NCBI GenBank assembly: GCA_946122785.1
Contig: CAMGYJ010000010.1
Location: 26,639,608-26,703,607, forward strand
Origin: Linum tenue
Taxonomy: Eukaryota > Streptophyta > Magnoliopsida > Malpighiales > Linaceae
Length of the DNA stretch: 64,000 bases
Reading direction: 5' to 3'
This document shows positions 24,241 through 36,622 of the stretch, piece by piece. The first letter of the stretch is position 1. Every line of letters starts with the position of its first letter. The position numbers were made by a program, and so were the translations under genes. Under the pieces are notes generated by a model. It saw only the letters and a list, made by a program, of their open reading frames with translations, did no database searches and was not told the DNA's origin.

Positions 24241-27200
24241 TCAACCAAAGAATGTGAAACCAACCTGCAAAATGAAATAAGGTCTATAAGAGATTCATTC
24301 ACAAATGACTAAAGGTTTACAAAACAATGGGGCCATAATCAGAAAGAAACAACCAGCAAAAACATAGTGAAAAAATAACATCCTAACCAAGCAAAGGATC
24401 ACAGCAAGTCCACTATGATTGCTAACAAAGAAAAGGATATACCCACAAACATGTAAAACCATTCTACAAACATCATCAATGAGGATCGATTTTTGATTGG
24501 TTATAATCAACAAGGTAAACACAGTAGCTAGCCATCCATCAGCATGCATTCAATAACCAATACAAACGACAACATGTAGAAGCTCAGCTACTACCAGCCT
24601 GCCAAATCCTACAATGGATCACAAATTGCTATCCAAACCCCAACTACTAGGACTGAATCTAGAGACCAACATGAGAGTTGAATCCCAAATTCTAGATATA
24701 ATTAATAGAACATGGGGAGAACTGCTAAAAACCAGCAGTCCTGTCAAAATCCAATTCTTTTCTCGTCATACGAATGAAGAACCCACCATTCACATCGCAA
24801 TTTTCCCTCAATCGAGACTCTTCTAAAGATCAAGAAAGATTATATATCAGGTTTCAAGAAACATAGAGCTTCCACTAAATACAATATCATATAGATGAGG
24901 CACCCTATAATACTAAAATCGATTGTTCTCATCCGAAAACACAGCTATTTCATAACAAGTTAGACCTATTACGCTAAATTAAAGGCATCTTGGGTGGGTT
25001 GAACAGCAAAATGTAACCACTCTTGTCGAGTAACTTAACTATGACATGCAAGAGTAAATCGATCAAAACCGGAACAAAATAAACTTAATAGTTGGAGGGG
25101 AAGGGGCAGATTAAAGACTCTGGGAGCAGAGGTAGATGGATTTAGTTGGGGTAGAAGGGGCGGATTGAAGACATATGCAAGAAGGAATCAATCGCAATCA
25201 TATAACCAGAAACATTTCTTGGGGATAAGGGTGGATTGAAGACTCTGGGAGCATAGGTAGATGCAAGAGCGAATCAATCACAATAACACAAGAAGAAACG
25301 CTTAATTGGAGGAGAATAGGTATATTGAAGAAGTTGAATTGCTTACTTGCAGGGAACCCATCGCTTCTCGGTTTCTCTTTCGTACCGAGGATTCTAGGAG
25401 ATCGTTTGGTTTCTCTACAAAATATATATATTTTTAACGGTGATATAGTATTAATTAATAAAGTTTACAATGGATCATTGAAACAGGGGCACTAGTATAG
25501 GCAGTCATACAACTGCACTTGTGGTTAAGGCAGTAGCTTTAATTACAGCGAAAAGGACATCATTGCAGTCCATCCCAACTCTTCTTCATTCTTTCTCAGG
25601 TCAGGCAAAACAAATAGAGCTTTTTCATTGTTCTGCCACATTCTTTCTGCTTGATATATTCTGGAGCAGTCTCATCCGTAGAAAACTCTAGAAATTATTC
25701 TTAGTTTGATGCTGATTGCTGGTGTTTTGCGGTTTAATGGTGCAATGTTTTTGTTTGTTGGGTTCTGAAGGTGTATGTCTATATGTGTTTGCTTTTGTAT
25801 GGTAATGATATGAATGGTTTCTCTTCCATTTGCATGCACCAAACATCAATTTTGAAAGGGCTAGTAACTCCATAATAGGATGTAAGGTTGCTTGTGTGAT
25901 TAAAGATGGGGCAGAAGAACATTGGGTTGGTTGTTATGTACTAACCCTAGCTATTATTTTAATTTGAGGGTACAAAGATATATATACCCTTCGGCTTATA
26001 CCCAGTTTTAAGGTTCTAAGAGAAGTTGTTTCACTCTTCATATTGTTATCTTTCAATGCAGAACTCTAATTCCTTTCACATAGTATATATTCATCAGGTT
26101 TCATCACTAATGAATGCTTCTAGCAGGGATAGGGTCAACATAATTTCTACATTGTTTTAAGCATGTTACTAGCTTCATTAGAAACAAAACGTATTGACAT
26201 TTGGTGTGCAGTCTATGGATAAGTTTGTTCTAGCTGTTTGATTTAATTGTCTAGCAGGGATAGGGTCAACATAATTTCTACAACTATATGTTTTTGTGCT
26301 TTCTTTGTTCCTATGGTTGTATGTCTTGTTTGTTCATTGATTAGGCAATGTTGTGCATTATGTTTCAGCTTGTATTGCTAAATATTCTCAAAAGATATCT
26401 ACTCTCACACAAATAACGCAATTAAGAGGTTTTGTGCAGCTTATGTTGCTGAGTGGTTAGCTTTGCAGAGAGAATGTGCTGATTTTGTAACTTCTATGTT
26501 CTTTTCCAGGTTGTTCCAAGTAAACGAGTACTAGTTTCATCTATGAGTACTGTTTTAATTTGAACAAAGTTTTTACTTGTTCTTCCTCTGATATTTTTCA
26601 TATGCATGTACAGTACTGTACTTTTACTAAAGGATGGTTGTAAGCTTTCTTCTCTGTCTCATGGTGTTGGTTCTAGAAGAACTTGTTCCTGCAACATATT
26701 AGGTTTTACATGAGCATGGTTTCTAGTTTCTATTGTCTTACTGGGGTTGTGCTTCCGGAGTCCTCATAGTAGGGACATTGTTGGTCTTTAACCTTTCTGT
26801 AGTCAACTTGTGTATATGAACACTTGCTCACTCAATTAGTTTTGGACGGTTTCGTGATATGAATTCTATCCAATTATCTACAGATTGGGAATTCACTCAC
26901 CAAATGCAAGATGGATGGGGACTGCCATTTGATAGCGAAGTCTTATTTGAGATCTTTGCTTAGTGGTTGCATGATATTCAGGAACATGAGTTGAGAGAAT
27001 GGGCAGCTACAAAGTAACTGGGAAGATGTAGTGTATATCAGCAGAACAATCTCCTAGACGGGTCTGAAAAATGATTTGTAAAGTCATTCATAAATATTTT
27101 TGTAGCAATAGGTGGGACTCAAGTAGGAGGGATGAATTTAATCCATAATATCATGATACCTACTATAAAGCACATTTCTAAATCAACAGTGCTTTTTCTT

Positions 27201-27422
27201 CTTTTCCCCTTTGAAGTAAATGTGCTCTATTGTTTAGTTGATTAGAAAGAAATTAAAATTTGTATTCCATGTAATAAATCTATTTATATGTTCGTTTTCA
27301 TTAGCCAGACAGTTGAATATTACATGTTAGGACGGGAAGCACAGACAAGAAAAACCTAGGTGTAATTACGGGAAAATATTGTGTCTAGTAATTATTATGT
27401 ATCATGGTAAAATGTCGTAATC
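24241..27422 (-). other. CACTA 5' region, no protein seen
   Basis: About 3.2 kb upstream of TNP2 without convincing coding sequence. A roughly 100-bp unit is imperfectly repeated two to three times at about 25090-25310 (GACTCTGGGAGCA core). A direct repeat of about 34 bp occurs at about 26118 and 26250 (TCTAGCAGGGATAGGGTCAA). The rest is AT-rich. It probably holds the promoter and 5' leader of the transposase transcript. Confidence 0.45.
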
Positions 27423-27610
27423 AGTGCAGTCAAAAACGCGATTCTACCTAAAAGCGGTTGGGTGACCTAGAAGCGTAAAACCGTAAGCTTTTAAGTTTTA
27501 AACCGTAGATTTTGACTACATTTGTAAGGGAAAAGCACGATTTTACATAGAAGCGAATAGGTGACCTAAAAAGGTAAAAACATAAGCTTTTAAGTTTTAA
27601 AGCGCGATTT
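27423..27610. mobile_element. Small Mutator-type MITE inside the CACTA end
   Basis: About 190 bp with inverted ends AGTGCAGTCAAAAACGCG and CGCGATTTTGACTGCATTG, flanked by a 9-bp repeat GTCGTAATC on each side. Inside are two partial copies of a CTTTTAAGTTTTAAA-type unit. A larger relative occurs at 60366-60970. The 9-bp duplication suggests mobilisation by a Mutator-like transposase. Confidence 0.7.
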
Positions 27611-27639
27611 TGACTGCATTGGTCGTAATCAATTGTTAG

Positions 27640-28018
27640 TGTTTAGACACAGGAGAATCAACAAAATACCATGACTAATGCTGGATATATAGTCACGGGA
27701 AACAATTTTGTCATAGTAAATACCGTGTAAAAAGCTATGCATCCTTTCTCTAAATGAGTATTTTTGTTGGATTTGTATTCCAAAATTTCGCATTAGTCAC
27801 GAGACTCCCGTGATTAATAAGTACAAATTATCACGGGAAATTTGGAAATTGTACCGTGACTACTTATAACAAGTCATGATACATATTTCCCTTGACCTTT
27901 ACAATTAGACACGGAGGTATATATTACGGTAAATTTCCTGTGATGAAAACTATTAAACACGGGAAACACACTTTCAAACACGGGATTGCCCGTGATTAAA
28001 TAGTCTTCTCCTGTAGTG
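27640..28018 (-). repeat. CACTA subterminal repeat block and terminus
   Basis: Repeated short motifs in both orientations (CACGGGAAA, CCCGTGATTA, ACCGTGACTA) crowd the last 380 bp and end in ...CTCCTGTAGTG at 28018. Such motifs are the transposase-binding zone in CACTA elements. Confidence 0.8.
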
Positions 28019-29442
28019 TATACCCCACGAATACATATTTGGCAGCCTTAGGAGAAAGTTTATGACGCTCCCGATGAGGAAGAAGCACGTAACAAACACA
28101 ACCAAAAATCCGGAGCCATGCATAATCCGGGAGACGAGAGAAAAGAGCCTGATATGGACTATGCTAATCAAGGACCGAAGTGATCTGACGATTGATCAAG
28201 TAAACAACTAAATGAATAGCTTCAAACCAGAAGCTAGGAGGAACACAAGAATGAAACAATAAGGCTCGAGTGAGCTCAAGAACATGTATGTGCTTACGTT
28301 CCACCAATCCACTTTGCTGCGAAACACCGGGACATGATTGTTGAGGGAGGATGCCCTTCTCGCAAAACATATCCTGTAATGGGTGAGATACGAACTCGCC
28401 TCCTGGGTCTGAGCAAAGTATTTTGATCGTATTTCCAAACAGGGTGGGTAAACTCTCAAAGCCACATCTAGCATTTCGGATTTCTGACGCAAAAAATATG
28501 TCCGCGTAAATTGAGTAACGTGGTCAACAAAGAGGACGAAGTACCTGAAACCGAGACGGACAATCACTGGGGAAGGCCCCAAAGATCGGTGTGAACTAGA
28601 TCAAAATATCAAATGGCTCGCGGAGTATAACTTATAACTATTACCAAATGAACGCTGAGTAATCTTAGCTTGCACACAATGAATACAATCATGATTTGGA
28701 ATAGACCGAACGGTACCCGATAAACATTTATTCTTAAACATATAAAAAAAGTCTCAATTTATGAGGGTGGCCCAACCGAAAATGCCACAAATCACAATCA
28801 GATAACTAAACTGAATAACCATTGCCATCAGAAGAAAGAGTAGAAAACAAAGGAACAACTGACGAAGATGATATGCTCTCACTAGCATCATGCGACCCCC
28901 TGAATCGTCACTCCAGGAGGAGTGCCACCACGATCCAATTGTTGACATTAAAAGCTATCAAGCATATACACCCTTTCTTGTTTACTCCCTCCCCGACCTC
29001 CCGTCCCGTCCTTTTGTCATGCACAGTGGAACCATGAGCATCAAGGATAATGCGACATCCCTCATTCGCTAACTGGCCTACCTAAACTAAGCTAGGAACT
29101 AATTTGAGCACATAAAATGTATGTGGTAGCACTAACTGATCGGCACGCATAGTGCCGATGCCATCCACCAAAATATGTAAACCATTCGCCACATGTAAGG
29201 TAATACCAGATCTGGGTTGAACATTAGTAAAGGTGTTGACCAATAGTCATGTGATTTACACCAGAATCTAGATGCCAGGAAGGAGAAGAGTAAGAAATGA
29301 CACATGTAGCAAATACAGTGGTGAGATCAGGAGATGCCATGTCTTGGAGAGTTTCACGAATGAGGCAGTGAATATCATCTTGAGAGACCCAAATGAGCTA
29401 GTTGTAACAAAGGACTGGGCCGTCCTGGTAGTTATCATTGTA
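28019..29442 (-). pseudogene. Ty1/copia gag-integrase remnant, part 1 of a split element
   Basis: Minus-strand pieces from right to left: a protease-like PSWHLDSGVNHMT at about 29270, an integrase zinc region near 28680 (HDCIHCVQAK), the integrase core at 28582-28208 (GFRYFVLFVDHVTQFTRTYFL, with Asp), GVSQQSGLVERKHIH in 28370-28164 with the catalytic Glu region, and 28171-28019 ending in AAKYVFVGY-like sequence. The CACTA terminus cuts the frame at 28018. Stops and frame changes are present. The reverse transcriptase part should lie beyond the CACTA element, outside the window. Confidence 0.75.
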
Positions 29443-30025
29443 ACAACAAAAGCACATCAACAAGTTCGAAAGCATAATTCACTAAACCAAGTTATTAACC
29501 TCCAAAGTAGGTTGCAACTAACACAAGGTTATACCAACCTACAAAAAGATTACTAGAACAATATCAAGATTCCTATCTCTGTTCAGATATCTACCCTCAC
29601 AACTCATCATGTTAGCACAGTCTAAACCCAATTGCATTGCATAGCTAGCCACCATGCTTCTCGATTGGTTAGTAGTGACACCTAAAACTACTTCTGTGCG
29701 AGCTACAAGGAAACATTGGCCTTATCTTGATCCACACACCATTAAAACTTTCTCCAAAATAAAAACTTGGAAAACAAAAATAAAAACTACATATTTTTGG
29801 AAGTCTTTTAAACCATAACATTTTCAAGATGACTTCAAATACTCAAAATAATTTTTGACCATATGCAACTGACTATGCAACATATCATCACCTTTAGTCT
29901 CAATCCTGGCAAGTTTAGTGCAAGTACAGGTATGGAGTACTCCCTGCCCTTTTGAGGGTGATCAGTCCTCAAGAGCGAAAGTAACACACTCATAATGCAG
30001 AAAACAAACCAGCTCTGATACCAAA

Positions 30026-32383
30026 CTGTAACACCCTACCCTGTACGTTTTGCCTAATCATATTGTTCATACAATTGCAGCGGAAATAATCTCGGGTGTT
30101 ACATTAATTATCAGAATTTACCAAAATAAAATTTCGACATGAATTACTCGCGTAATGGGCTAACAATTCTTGCAACTTATCCTGCCAAATAATTCATCTG
30201 AATCCCTGCATTCTTAGACATACATATATACTCATAACCATATACATTGGCTTTCATAGCCATAGTCACAGTTTCATGTTACACAACTGCATAATATACT
30301 GATACATACTTTAATCATCACAACTTACACAGTTACACAAAATATACACATATCATAATCTTTCCACACCTGTGGATATCTCACACTACATCCGAAGCTA
30401 GTATGCACATGAAAAACGTTCTCAAAACATTTTACAAAAAGGTGTGGATCACTGGCCAAAATCCCGAGTAGTAGTCCAAGCACATAGTAGTTGAAGACCA
30501 TACCTCATCTTGCCTTCAACTCTTTCTCCTCTCCCACCTAACACTTATCTACTGCTGCTGATGATGATCTGCTTACACATAGCATAAGCAGAGAAGAAGA
30601 ATAAAAGAGGGTCAGCTAATAGCTGAGTGAGATAATCATAGCATCGTGAGTTCATAACAGAGCATACCCCTACCATACATCTAGCAAACAAGCCAAAACA
30701 CTAGGATCGGACCTCAGCCATCCGACACCCCAATAGGCAAAAGACTCAAGCATCTTGACTTATGCATATGCATCTTATCATGTTTTAATCATAGGCGCCT
30801 GGCTACTCCCATGCTAATTACTCTCCCGGGAATACGGACCAAACATCTCGTGGATGTGGTCATATCGGACCCACCACTGCCGGTGTAGTCATATCGGACC
30901 TGACACCACTATGGGTGTGGTCATATCGGACTCAACACCACTCTGGGTGTGGTCATATCTCATGATGAATCAACGGTCAACACCACATCAGGGGTGTGAC
31001 ATAACATATCATAACGGAGTAATAGCATGGGGAGCCCTACTTACTATGTAATTGACCATGAGACCAAATCACTCTTATTTGGTAATCTTATACATGATCC
31101 ATATCACATCTTGCTTAATCATAATTCGTTACTTACACATGTACTTGACCCGACCACAATTGGCTCAACATAGGTAAATCATGAGTCGTATAATTGCACT
31201 TCCTCGCGATAAACCCTCGTGCAAGTCATCCTCCTAGAACATCATAATATCACCATTGGATATATATTTTCCCACTTGTACGTTCAAATACATCAGTCAT
31301 GAAAAATCATACCCAATCACTTTCTCGAGCCATTATAAAGCATATCAACAGTCAAGCCCACAATTTGCAACATATGCACAATCATCAGCATAAACCAGGT
31401 CCATATTGATTAGGGCAAGTCAATAATATCATACAACACTCCAGGGTTCATCATATAGCACAAAAGTCCATACACCCCTAATCATGCCATTCTAATTCAC
31501 CTAGGTCAATTCTAAGCATCAATATTATTATCGTGATACGACAAACCCGGTATGCCGTACTAATCCCTCACCAGTTCTGGTCTTTCAAACACCGATTTAA
31601 CCTTCCCGTACTAAAACGTCAATTTCACCAACGAATCCCGAATTAAAATCCGAGACCGTCCTTATATCCCCTGCAGTATCCCCGTCAACGTTAGTACTAA
31701 GCTCCGGATCAAATTCTCGATAAAAACACATCAAACCCTGGCCGGAGCTAAATTCAGCGATTCCGGCTCCGACCTAAATAATAGCCGAAATTCAGGGATT
31801 AGAACTAGAGGATTGATTACCTCACTGCAGGAAGCTCGTATATGAAATTTGGGCTCAATCCGGCTTCCGGATACTCCGAAACCCTAATTTGGCTTATCGG
31901 GAATTCAAGAAATTCCTGAACCAAAAACTCGTTTTAAAGCTCTAAATCGATAAATCACGATGAATAGATGAGTTAGGCATTACTTACGGGATTTTTGGAT
32001 CACTAGAGCTAAAGAATGAAGCTTTGGAAATTTCTCATCGAGCTGCCTCTAAGCTCTCTGTTTCTCTCGGTATGGAAATGGAAAAATGGATGGAATGAGA
32101 ATAATGGGACATAGAGGATATATAATTGGCGGTTGTATTTAATATACATACAGCGGCTCGACCGCTTTGTTTTATTTAATTTCCCTTTTCTTTTACAACA
32201 CACGTGTTGTTAATATTTATATATAACTAATATTTATCCTTATATGTATAATTACAAAATAATTGATAATTATCTTATCGTTCGATATTCCGATTTTCGT
32301 CGAAATACTATTAAAACACTCGATTTTAAATCGTGAAATTTCTAACGACTGAAATATGGATTTTTCCGAAATGGGATGTTACA
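30026..32383 (-). repeat. LTR copy 1 of the chromovirus-type element
   Basis: 2,358 bp with inverted ends TGTAACACC...GGATGTTACA. It contains a minisatellite at about 30850-30965 (about four units with GTGGTCATATCGGAC). A primer site follows on the minus strand at 30011-30022. Confidence 0.88.
30850..30965 (+). repeat. Minisatellite within LTR copy 1
   Basis: About four units of roughly 35 bp built on GTGTGGTCATATCGGAC. The array is preserved at about 33975-34090 in LTR copy 2. It gives a 65-codon open frame in both LTRs, which I treat as a by-product of the repeat. Confidence 0.7.
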
Positions 32384-33152
32384 ATTCTCCCCTCCTTAAA
32401 AAGATTTCGTCCACGAAATCTAATCTTGAGTTGTACCCTAAGTCCGCTTACTTTCTTCGAACTTGGTCTATCGTACATAGGCATTACCTAAATGATTCAT
32501 AACATAGAAGGTAACACATAACACCTCAAGTTCCCATGTTTAGGTTTCAAAAACCTATACTGGGCTATCACAACAAAAGCACATCAACAAGTTCGAAAGC
32601 ATAATTCACTAAACCAAGTTATTAACCTCCAAAGTAGGTTGCAACTAACACAAGGTTATACCAACCTACAAAAAGATTACTAGAACAATATCAAGATTCC
32701 TATCTCTGTTCAGATATCTACCCTCACAACTCATCATGTTAGCACAGTCTAAACTTAATTGCATTGCATAGCTAGCCACCATGCTTCTCGATTGGTTAGT
32801 AGTGACACCTAAAACTACTTCTGTGAGAGCTACAAGGAAACATTGGCCTTATCTTGATCCACACACCATTAAAACTTTCTCCAAAATAAAAACTTGGAAA
32901 ACAAAATAAAAACTACATATTTTTGGAAGTCTTTTAAACCATAACATTTTCAAGATGACTTCAAATACTCAAAATAATTTTTGACCATATGCAACTGACT
33001 ATGCAACATATCATCACCTTTAGTCTCAATCCTGGCAAGTTTAGTGCAAGTACAGGTATGGAGTACTCCCTGCCCTTTTGAGGGTGATCAATCCTCAAGA
33101 GCGAAAGTAACATACCCATAATGCAGAAAACAAACCAGCTCTGATACCAAAC

Positions 33153-35506
33153 TCTAATACCCTACCCTGTACGTTTTGCCTAATCATATTGTTCATACAA
33201 TTGCAGCGGAAATAATCTCGGGTGTTACATTAATTATCAGAATTTACCAAAATAAAATTTCGACATGAATTACTCGCGTAATGGGCTAACAATTCTTGCA
33301 ACTTATCCTGCCAAATAATTCATCTGAATCCCTGCATTCTTAGACATACATATATACTCATAACCATATACATTGGCTTTCATAGCCATAGTCACAGTTT
33401 CATGTTACACAACTGCATACTATACTGATACATACTATAATCATCACAACTTACACAGTTACACAAAATATACACATATCATAAACTTTCCACACCTGTG
33501 GATATCTCACACTACATCAGAAGCTAGTATGCGCATGAAAAACGTTGTCAAAACATTTTACAAAAAGGTGTGGATCACTGGCCAAAATCCCGAGTAGTAG
33601 TCCAAGCACAGAATAGTTGAAGACCATACCTCATCTTGCCTTCAACTCTTTCTCCTCTCCCACCTAACACTTATCTACTGCTGCTGCTGATGATCTGCTT
33701 ACACATAGCATAAGCAGAGAAGAAGAATAAAAGAGGGTCAGCTCATAGCTGAGTGAGATAATCATAGCATCGTGAGTTCATAACAGAGCATACCCCTACC
33801 ATACATCTAGCAAACAAGCCAAAACACTAGGATCGGACCTCAGCCATCCGGCACCCCAATAGGCAAAAGACTCAAGCATCTTGACTTATGCATATGCATC
33901 TTATCATGTTTTAATCATAGGCGCCTGGCTACTCCCATGCTAATTACTCTCCCGGGAATACGGACCAAACATCTCGTGGATGTGGTCATATCGGACCCAC
34001 CACTGCCGGTGTAGTCATATCGGACCTGACACCACTATGGGTGTGGTCATATCGGACTCAACACCACTCTGGGTGTGGTCATATCTCATGATGAATCAAC
34101 GGTCAACACCACATCAGGGGTGTGACATAACATATCATAACGGAGTAATAGCATGGGGAGCCCTAATTACTATGTAATTGACCATGAGACTAAATCACTC
34201 TTATTTGGTAATCTTATACATGATCCATATCTCATCTTGCTTAATCATAATTCGTTACTTACACATGTACTTGACCCGGCCACAATTGGCTCACATAGGT
34301 AAATCAGGAGTCATATAATTGCACTTCCTCGGGATAAACCCTCGTGCAAGTCATCCTCCTAGAACATCATAATATCACCATGGGATATATTTTTCCACTT
34401 GTACGTTCAAATACATCAGTCATGAAAAATCATACCCAATCACTTTCTCGAGCCATCATAAAGCATATCAACAGTCAAGCCCACAATTTGCAACATATGC
34501 ACAATCATCAACATAAACCAGGTCCATATTGATTAGGGCAAGTCAATAATATCATACAACACTCCAGGGTTCATCATATAGCACAAAAGTCCATACACCC
34601 CTAATCATGCCATTCTAATTCACCTAGGTCAATTCTAAGCATCAATATTATTATCGTGATACGACAAACCCGGTATGCCGTGCTAATCCCTCACCAGTTC
34701 TGGTCTTTCAAACATAGATTTAAGCTTCCCGTACTAAAACGTCAATTTCACCAACGAATCCCGAATTAAAATCCGAGACCGTCCTTATATCCCCTGCAGT
34801 ATCCCCGTCAACGTTAGTACTAAGCTCCGGATCAAATTCTCGATAAAAACACATCAAACCCTGGCCGGAGCTAAATTCAGCGATTCCGGCTCCGACCTAA
34901 ATAATAGCCGAAATTCAGGGATTAGAACTAGAGGATTGATTACCTCGCTGCAGGAAGCTCGTATATGAAATTTGGGCTCAATCCGGCTTCCGGATACTCC
35001 GAAACCCTAATTTGGCTTATCGGGAATTCAAGAAATTCCTGAACCAAAAACTCGTTTTAAAGCTCTAAATCGATAAATCACGATGAATAGATGAATTAGG
35101 CATTACTTACGGGATTTTTGGATCACTAGAGCTCAAGAATAAAGCTTTGGAAATTTCTCATCGAGCTGCCTCTGAGCTCTCTGTTCCTCTCGGTATGGAA
35201 ATGGAAAAATGGATGGAATGAGAATAATGGGACGGAGAGGATATATAATTGGCGGTTGTATTTAATATACATACAGCGGCTCGACCGCTTTGTTTTATTT
35301 AATTTCCCTTTTATTTTACAACACACGTGTTGTTAATATTTATATATAACTAATATTTATCCTTATATGTATAATTATAAAATAATTGATAATTATCTGA
35401 TCGTTCGATATTCCGATTTTCGTCGAAATACTATTAAAACACTCGATTTTAAATCGTGAAATTTCTAACGACTGAAATATGGATTTTGCCGAAATGGGAT
35501 GTTACA
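33153..35506 (-). repeat. LTR copy 2 of the chromovirus-type element
   Basis: 2,354 bp, aligned end to end with copy 1 with few substitutions. Its left end reads TCTAATACC instead of TGTAACACC, so the canonical terminus is mutated. The same minisatellite lies at about 33975-34090. Confidence 0.88.
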
Positions 35507-35960
35507 AACCCCTTCAAACGTCATATTAACCTTCATCATGAAATGCATCATATAGGAGCTTGCTCTTTATTTCAGCACCTTGGTTGAGGCAGCTGAAGAC
35601 ACTAATGAAGTAGGCAACATATCTTGTTTCGTCCACAAGTTAATGGTTGCCTGATAATAGGACCTCACATCGAGATCACCTTGCTGCAATGAGGCAATAG
35701 CAAGCCCAATCAGAGCGGGACTTAGCCGAGACTATTTCATTAGGTTCTGGAAGAGACCCATCTAGAATTAGTAACAATCGTCGCCCTTGCACAAACACCC
35801 TAAAATGCAGCTCCCACAAGGGAATTTTTTTCCTGTTAAGCCGAACAGAAATCGTGTCAAGTTTCGAAACCTCCGTGATAATAACCTAGCATGCGAATGT
35901 GGGAGAAGATCAAACGAAAGCCAAACCAAGAAACACCAAAAGCAGCGGCGACAAGCCATT
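35507..35960 (-). pseudogene. Ty1/copia gag N-terminal part, part 2 of the split element
   Basis: The minus strand reads a copia gag start with RLNRKKIPLWELHFR, a VFVQGRRLL segment and an ILDGSLPEP motif, then LIASLQQGD-like and SYYQATINLWTKQD sequence. It is open to disruption by stops and a frame change near 35720. The frame is cut at 35507 by the chromovirus LTR. No LTR or primer site was found to its right up to 36600, so the copia 5' end seems lost. Confidence 0.6.
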
Positions 35961-36613
35961 GGGATACATGATTCAACCTACGTACACAAAAAGAAAATCA
36001 AACACAAATAGGGATGTCGCACTGAAATGTAACAAAAATATCACACTCTAGCGTAAAATAGGTCAAGGGGAGATGATTTACCAAGTCAAACGATCGAGAA
36101 ACGAGGGGGTAAAATATGTATAATTATGTCGGAGTCAACATACCAGACCTTTCTCAGTGGTCCACGATCCGGATCAAACTGTGCGATCCGATTTGGTCTA
36201 TAATTTTTCAAACAATATGATCTATTTTCCCAGCGCTACACGTTACATGAAGTGAGCAATAGAATATCCATCATCAGTAAATCACGGGAGAATCCATAGT
36301 TCAAAATCGAACTTGACAGCAAGGGACAAAATCCCTGATTCTCTCTTCACTCTTCACTAATGCAAACGCTCACAACCAGGGACAAGTTAGAGTGCTAACT
36401 CTATAGGAAATAGCACCATGCTAATTACTCTCATCACCATTCATTACATTTAAATTAAATATGACGGTGGGGAATAAAGAGGGGCTTATTTGGTATTTTA
36501 GAACATTAAATTTAATAAATAAATTAAATTTAAAAATATCTCTCTCCTCGCTTACTAAGAACCATTTTTAAAAATACTATTAAAAACTACTATTACTTTT
36601 AAAAAACTACTAC
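35961..36613. other. Unassigned stretch right of the copia fragment
   Basis: Mixed-composition noncoding DNA, turning AT-rich with TACTATTA-type repeats at about 36560-36613. No coding or repeat signature recognised. Confidence 0.3.
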
Positions 36614-36622
36614 TACTTAAAT

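Larger units (their letters stand above)
2532..28018 (-). mobile_element. CACTA (En/Spm-type) DNA transposon, minus strand, interrupted; left end outside window
   Basis: The right terminus is clear: the plus strand reads CTTCTCCTGTAGTG up to 28018, the reverse complement of a CACTACAGGAG CACTA end, and breaks a copia integrase reading frame at that point. Subterminal repeats with ACGGGAAA or CCCGTGATT cores lie at about 27640-28015. On the minus strand the element carries a TNP2-type transposase (24240 to about 21400) followed by a second gene of the Transposase_24 (TNPA-like) kind (21175-20870, then 4765-3113 across the Athila insertion). No CACTACAGG start is present near 2532, so the other terminus lies to the left or was lost. 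Both genes are degenerate. The 3-bp duplication (TAT after 28018) cannot be confirmed. Confidence 0.8.
29443..35506 (-). mobile_element. Deleted chromovirus-type Ty3/gypsy element with two LTRs and an extra leader copy
   Basis: Two near-identical LTRs (30026-32383, 33153-35506) flank only 769 bp. On the minus strand the order is LTR, primer site (33138-33149), a 583-bp leader (33152-32570), 186 bp of the pol 3' end with a GATTTCGTGGACGAAATC segment and an AGGAGGGGAGAA purine tract, then the other LTR. This 3' sequence is typical of plant chromoviruses. Left of the second LTR, the primer site and the same 583-bp leader occur again (29443-30025) and stop at the same base before copia sequence. 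Gag-pol is absent. It interrupts a copia gag gene. Confidence 0.85.

Noticed and set aside
25489..25500. CACTAGTATAGG as a CACTA terminus
   Set aside because: Lies inside the element, lacks subterminal repeats, and does not match the clear CACTACAGGAG terminus at 28018.
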